Assembly: GCA_050084985.1 (NCBI GenBank)
Contig: JBITNC010000001.1
Coordinates: 55,986,001 to 56,050,000 of the forward strand
Length of the DNA: 64,000 nucleotides
Direction: 5' to 3'
DNA from: Nageia nagi
Lineage: Eukaryota; Pinophyta
The notes beneath the pieces were generated by a model, which was not told where the DNA came from, did not search any database, and saw only the letters and a program-made list of their open reading frames with translations. Shown piece by piece: positions 58,640-64,000 of this stretch. The translations under genes and the position numbers were made by a program. Positions within the stretch are counted from its first letter, which is position 1; each line of letters begins with the position of its first letter.

Positions 58640-59430
58640 CAAAAGATAACCTATAGTAAAAGTTGATATTAGAAAAGACATTAAGAAAGTACATACAATT
58701 GAGCTTACTAGTAATAGGGATAGTGATACTATAGAGGCATGGTTGTAGGAAGCATGCACCTACTTTGACACTAGAAACTATATAGAAAATTAGAGATATT
58801 TGGACAATTATAGTGTCAAGAGATTCAATGTTGTAATAATAGGAAGTTATTTTTACAAATAAAAAATTTAAATCCAAGGATGTACCTTGGGAGAATTTGA
58901 AAAAGTAATTAGAAAGAGGTATATATGATCTAAAAATATTTCTTTTAGAAAATTTGGTGAATTCATTAAGATACTTTAGAGAGGTTGAACAATGGATGAA
59001 TGTCACCATGCATCTATAATAATTATTGAAATATATACCTAAAATTGAAAATTATTCAAGAAGAATGTGAAAAAATTATTTATGTTTTGGACAAAAATAT
59101 ACCCACATATATAAATTGTTAGTAAATGATTCTTGAGATAGCTACGCAAGGAGAAGATAATGTTAGGTTTAATAAAAATCATAAAACTTTGCTCAGTCTA
59201 ATCTTGAAGGAAGAGATACACATAACGATAAATCCATTACAAATTATAGCAACAAGATTGAAAATCAACATAAGAAATAAAAAGGTAACAATCAAAATCA
59301 ATAAATAGAAACTATATGACAAAAAACGTATCCAAGGAGTAGGTTCAATAGAAGGTACCAAGTTATGGACACTTTATGTCATGTTAGAAATAAAAATAAA
59401 AGGAGTCCTAAAAGACTTGAGTCACAAGGT
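58640..59430 (+). pseudogene. Gypsy-type gag, heavily decayed
   Basis: One + frame reads SNRDSDTIEAWLxEACTYFD then TRNYIEN, which resembles plant gypsy gag (DGxxDxxxxExWLxxxExYFxxRNY). Later pieces with WENLKK, EFIK and REVEQWM fit the same domain loosely. No pol follows, because a - strand element starts at 59438. Stops and frameshifts are frequent. Confidence 0.45.
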
Positions 59431-59437
59431 ATAATTT

Positions 59438-60615
59438 TGTAAAGATCCAAATACAATCTCAAATGCAAATCAACAAATTCAACCAAATAAATGCCCATGT
59501 CGGGCCTAGGAGTACAAATACAAGGAAAAAAACCCTTAAAGTACTAAATTTAGAGCTAAGGTATCAAATACATGCATAGACAACACAATAATTCCAATGT
59601 ATGGATCATACATGCATCAATGAATAATTACACCTCAACATTGCAAATATAGATAAGTGCACAATACAAATATGAGATCTAATACTCGATGGTTGTATAT
59701 AAGATGAATGATGATCAAAAATAAAATACCATGTTCTATAGGGATGACATTGGTATTAAGGGAGCCAACTTGGACATAACATGTATCCTTAGACTGGGTG
59801 AATGGATGGCATAGCCTTGCTCCCTTAGAACCTAAATCCTCTTACCAAAGAATCCCTCCTCTGATCCTGGAAACTAATTGAATGGTAGAATCTCAACTTT
59901 GGAATACCACCATATGGGCAAGGTTGATACACTAATGTCATAGAGTAATAGGATCCCTTAGCATGATAATACTCCTATATGTTGCACCTAGGGGTTTATG
60001 TAGCATCCCTAAGTCTTCTTATTCTCTAGATGATATAAATGTAATAATAATCAAGCATATCTAGGTATGAGGCTCCAATGTCTTTTTATAACACTTGGTT
60101 GGATTTGGATCTCACCTAGGAATCATTCCCAACTTCTCTAATCCAATGTTAGCATCCTAGAGAGTCCAGAATGCTCAACATGGTTGCCTAGGGATCAAGC
60201 ACACCAATGTGGATGCTTGGAGTACCATAAATACCAATGTGGGGGTTTGGAGTACCATGCATGCCTAGCATGGATCTAGGAGCCATGCATGGGGATTGGG
60301 TATCATCATGGACCAACATGGGGGTCTATAAGTCTCCCTAATACTTATGCATATATGCAAGTGCATATCCATCCATTTAAGTGCTAAATAGACCTTAGTA
60401 TTCCATAATCATGATTGGGATCTCCAATTATAATTAAACACCTAATCTATGCTTGTAAGGAAGACATCACACTTGGGGCTCACAATGGGATCCATTTACC
60501 CATTAAGTCTTCTATCCCAAGTTCTAATTTAAAACATAGCATAATAATCAATTTTTTTACAATGGGGAATTCATATAATTACATAATCAAGTACAATAAT
60601 ACAAGGGGAATGTCA
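59438..60615 (-). repeat. 3' LTR (left) of the - strand gypsy-type element
   Basis: About 1.18 kb, TGTAAAGATCC at one end and GGGGAATGTCA at the other. The first 510 bp or so match 63112-63619, for example GAATAATTACACCT and GGTTGTATATAAGATGAATG. Contains a small internal duplication (60200-60290: ACCAATGTGG ... TTGGAGTACCAT). Confidence 0.88.
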
Positions 60616-60632
60616 TAAAGCCTTCCCTCTCA
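60616..60632 (-). other. Polypurine tract of the - strand gypsy-type element
   Basis: Read on -, GAGAGGGAAGGCTTTA just before the LTR start TGACATTCCCC. Confidence 0.65.
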
Positions 60633-60999
60633 AATTGGTTGCCCTCAAGAAATGGTGGAAGATTGTAGCATATTGTCTTCCAAGAATCCTTTAATCCTAT
60701 GAGGTGTAATCTTTCATGGTGTAATGTAACTTCAATATCTTCTTTCCATGATGGAAATCTAGTACAAGTTGTTAACATGTAAAAACTTTAATTTGCTCTA
60801 ACTATCACTCATTTTTAGCTATTTAATGGTAATATTAAGAAAGCATAGGAGTATAGTGAAGCCTTTGGAAAGATGTACCTGTAAGAACCTTCAAGTAAAT
60901 CATAGGTAAGTGAAAATAGATGTAACCTTTTCTTTATGTATGAGGCCAAGTCACTTCAAAGCTCAATTTGGAGTTCCAAACAATCTCAATGGCTAGTGT

Positions 61000-63026
61000 G
61001 AAGTAAGAAACCTCCCTATCCTCCAACATGGGATACCAAGCTACCTTATGACCTAGTGTGCATGGGTCTTCCCATCAATCCTAAAACTCATGGTGAGTTT
61101 CTACTAGTTGGTGTGGATGACACCCAACTCAAACAACCACTACATTATCAAGATGATGTGAAGATGCCCCTTCAAGGGGTAAACATAGAAATTCTCTCTT
61201 ACAGTATAACTTTGCAACCTCACTCCAAAATTTCCACTAAGTGATCCATAAGTGTGAGTTTCCCATTGGCATGAGAAACTCTGAATCCTTTAAACCCTTG
61301 GTGTTTAGGTTCTTCTTTTCCACAAAGATCTCATCAATGAAGTTGTGAGATGATCCTATATCAATCAAAACCACCACATACTATCCACCAACCTTCCCTA
61401 CCACCTTCAATATGAGGTACTTCTTCATCCCATGTAGTTAAGTGATCATGCTTACTAATGTGCCCTCTACTCTTGATTCCTCCTAATCTAATGTGTCCAC
61501 ACCAAGATCTAGGTTTGAATCATTTGACTCCTCCTCTAAGAACATTTATATGTAGTGCACCTATCCCTTACCTTTTCAATGATGCTCAAGATCCCAAGTC
61601 TTATTGTAGTAGAAGATCTTTCCTTCCTCCCTTAGCTTCCTCCATGTGGCTACATCCAACTAGTTCATCTGAGGTGGGGGTAGGGGTCTATCCTTGTTAG
61701 GACCCTCCTTGTCTATGTAGGTCTTTTGTTTGGCCATTCCCTTAAATGTATACCCTCCCTTGAGGGATTTAACTATCTATTCAAGATCATATGTAGCCCA
61801 AATAACATCATCAATATTGCTAGGTGTGGACACCTTGACTATTCCCTTCAATGGATCCATCATTCCTTCTATGAAGAGAAATGTCAACTACTCCTTAGGA
61901 ATGTGATGTATCATAACTACAATTTTATGGAAATCTAATACATACTCATCCACTACTCCTTACTTTGTAAAGGATGTCAAATCTTGTAAGTAGTCACTCT
62001 CCTTCTTCCAATCAAATCTCTTTACCAACTATCTAGCAAACTCATCAAAAGAGGTAATGAGTGGAGGGCATCACCTTCAAAGTATAATGATGCAAATTGA
62101 ATTGCATATTCCTCCACCATGTTTGGACTCAAGGTGAATTAAGTATATAGCTGATGCAATCATGCCCTAGTGATCATCTGCTTCCCATTATACATATGAA
62201 CTAACATTTTATTTATATTTTATTATAGGTCTCTCTTATCTCACAATGGGTTTCTTGGGATATGTGGGAAATGTGTAATACTCCCCTTCAACCCTAATAT
62301 CTCTAGGTATCCATTGAAGTTAAAATATCTCTTCAACTTATGATCCAACATGGAATACTCCCTAAAAATCTAATTCAGATCTATTAGTCTAGAAACCTTA
62401 TTTTTGCCTCCTCTCTTGACTTCTTAGTGAACATGAGTTTTAATAGCTTGGGGATGATAGGCTCCTCCCCCATATTTCCAACATCCTCCTCCAAGTGCCT
62501 CCCTAGGAGAGGTTTAGTACCTTGTGGCCTTGGTATGAGTGGGATTTGAGTAATGTAGGTTCTAGATTTGAGTAATGTGGATTTTGGATGACCCATAGAT
62601 CCATGGTGAGTGGATTCTTCATCTCTCAAACTAAGGGATCTTCTCATACTTAGCTCCTTGTCTATCTTATCCTCCTCATGAGACTTTTATCTATCATATG
62701 GGATAGATATGGGGGGTAATTTGCCTCTCTAGCTCCTCACAAACTCCCACATGTATGCTTAGTTAATATCATGGTGGTGATGACTCCCTTCATGTTATTG
62801 ATGGATGAAATGAGCTCATTAAACTTCTTTTTAGGTGTGGAATCCTAAATAAGAGTATATTTTTTCCTCTTGGCTATGTAGATATTTCCTTTAGCACATC
62901 ACCATTATCTCTAAATGCATCCTCATTTAGCACCTCATTCATCCATGATTGATGATCCTACTCATGGATAGCCCTAGTAGGTATCTCTTCAATATGTGAC
63001 TCTCTACTCTTCTTGGTAGATGCCAT
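61000..63026 (-). pseudogene. Gag and protease of the - strand gypsy-type element
   Basis: Starts with ATG at 63026 (MASTKKSRESHIEEIPTRA). Gag core (about 62060-61760): KRFDWKKESDYLQDL, VDEYVLDFHKIVVMIHHIPK, LTFLFIEGMMDPLKGIVKVS. The nucleocapsid (about 61640-61570) reads WRKLREEGKIFYYNKTWDLE then HH, where the family has KLREKGLCFYCGEKWSPGHRC, so the zinc-binding Cys residues are lost. Protease (about 61400-61330): VVVLIDIGSSHNFIDE, with DIG in place of the usual DSG. Further pieces to about 61000 include WNSKLSFEVTW. The open stretch 62647-62384 is the proline-rich gag N-terminal part. Stops at several Gln/Trp positions. RT and integrase are absent. Confidence 0.8.
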
Positions 63027-63098
63027 CTCCTTCTAAATGGGGGATCTAGTGTAATAGCAGTGAACTATTGGTAACATTCATAGGTTAGCTAGATCTAG

Positions 63099-63110
63099 GC
63101 TTTGATATAA
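63099..63110 (-). promoter_or_regulatory. Primer binding site of the - strand gypsy-type element
   Basis: Read on -, TTATATCAAAGCCTA next to the LTR end. It corresponds to TGGTATCAGAGCCTA with G-to-A changes, as expected after deamination. Confidence 0.6.
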
Positions 63111-63111
63111 T

Positions 63112-63619
63112 TGTAAAGATCCAAATGCAATATTAAGTTTAAATCAACAAATTCAACCAAATAAATACCCACGTCTAGCCTAGGAGTGCAAATATAAGCA
63201 AATAGGCCCTCATTGTGCAAATGTTAGAGCTAGGACATTAAGTACAAGGATAGATAACATAATAATACAAACTTTGGATCATACATGCATTAATGAATAA
63301 TTACACCTAACATTGCAAATATAGATAAGTACATAATACAAATATGAAATCCAATACCCAATGGTTGTATATAAGATGAATGATGATTAACAATACAATA
63401 CTAGGCCTTATAGGGATTATGTTGGCCTCAAGGGAGCCAATTAGATATAAAATGTATCCTCACACTAGAAAAATGGATGCTGATAATATTGCTCCCTCAA
63501 ACCTTAATCCTCTCCACTAAAGGTACCATCCTCTAATCCTAGAAACCAAATAAATGGTAGAAGCTCAACCTTGGAATACCATCAATGGAAAAGGATGCTA
63601 CACTAATGTTATAGATAAT
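63112..63619 (-). repeat. 5' LTR (right) of the - strand gypsy-type element, interrupted
   Basis: Matches 59438-59950 and breaks off at 63619 where a copia LTR begins (TGAGAGAATT on +). Confidence 0.88.
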
Positions 63620-64000
63620 TGAGAGAATTGAACTACAACATGAACAAATCTAAATCCTAAGAACACATGAAAAACTCATAATACATATCTAACAAACTCA
63701 TAAAGAATCTCACAAAGATAACACAAGATGTAAGTGGTTCATCCAACTAGGAGTAAATCCACTAACTAGATCTCTCTTCTTAACAAATATGAACTCTTAC
63801 AATCCTCCTAAACTTTTCTCCTAAACACTATCCTATAGCATAACTTTACTCCACAAATTGGTGTGTAATCAAAACGAGGGATCCTTCTATTTATAGGCCA
63901 AAATCCTCTTTGGATCACCTTTTTATCCAATGTACAAAAGCATGACATGCACATCATTTTACCATTGGGCATGCTCATAACATGGAGTGTAGGATAAGTT
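63620..64000 (-). repeat. Copia LTR of the element 2 family, open at the window end
   Basis: Inverse of the LTR at 26092-26589: on - it ends AATTCTCTCA. It contains the TATA box (63888-63895), CCATGTTATGAGCATGCCC-type sequence and AACTTATCC at the window edge. Directly inside it there is no initiator tRNA-Met site, so it is either a 3' LTR or a solo LTR inserted in the gypsy LTR. Confidence 0.88.

Larger units (their letters stand above)
59438..63619 (-). mobile_element. Gypsy-type element with gag and protease only
   Basis: The left LTR (59438-60615) and the right LTR (63112-63619, then interrupted) are direct repeats. On the - strand a primer site follows the right LTR and a polypurine tract precedes the left LTR, so it reads right to left. 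The 2.5 kb between them holds gag and protease but no RT, RNase H or integrase. The right LTR is cut by a copia LTR at 63620 and its remaining part lies beyond the window. It probably inserted into or next to the gag remnant at 58640-59430. Confidence 0.85.

Noticed and set aside
58608-59009. 133-codon open frame on -
   Set aside because: Antisense to the + strand gag remnant; no domain of its own.

Overview
The window looks like intergenic DNA from a large, repeat-rich plant genome. The evidence is plant-type Ty1/copia and Ty3/gypsy retrotransposons primed by initiator tRNA-Met, a CACTA (En/Spm) transposon with DUF4218/DUF4216-type transposase, a plant mobile domain (PMD), a Helitron helicase remnant and a HOTHEAD/mandelonitrile-lyase-like gene piece. 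The DNA is very AT-rich and poor in CpG. I found no intact host gene and no tRNA or rRNA gene. I cannot name the species; a seed plant with slow removal of old insertions fits.

Layout. 1-2.03 kb: decayed CACTA tnp2 transposase. 2.2-9.5 kb: old copia element with a diverged 5' LTR and a broken pol but no 3' LTR. 9.5-13.3 kb: nothing recognisable. 13.3-16.16 kb: small + strand gypsy-type element with only gag and protease. 16.16-35.2 kb: one old - strand gypsy element (gag-PR-RT-RNaseH-IN) split by two later insertions. The first is a 7.5-kb gag-only LTR element (16451-23960, TSD CTACT) that carries a PMD gene antisense to gag. The second is a complete but dead 7.0-kb copia element (26092-33132, TSD TATTT). 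35.2-41.9 kb: unrecognised coding-like pieces, minisatellites and a fold-back repeat cluster.

41911-56105 is one CACTA transposon of about 14.2 kb. It has CACTACTACATTT termini and a GTG target duplication on both sides. It carries tnp2 on +, a multi-exon ORF on -, telomere-like and TTAACCCTAA-like arrays, a captured GMC oxidoreductase fragment, a Helitron helicase remnant and a 158-bp hairpin. 58.6-59.4 kb: decayed gypsy gag on +. 59438-63619: a - strand gypsy-type element with gag and protease but no RT, whose right LTR is interrupted by a - strand copia LTR that runs off the window.

Nothing here works as a host pathway. The genes are parts of mobile elements, mostly disabled by stops and frameshifts. 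The two most notable structures are the gene-carrying CACTA and the gag-only element with an antisense PMD gene. All boundaries and family calls were made by reading; none was checked by a database search.
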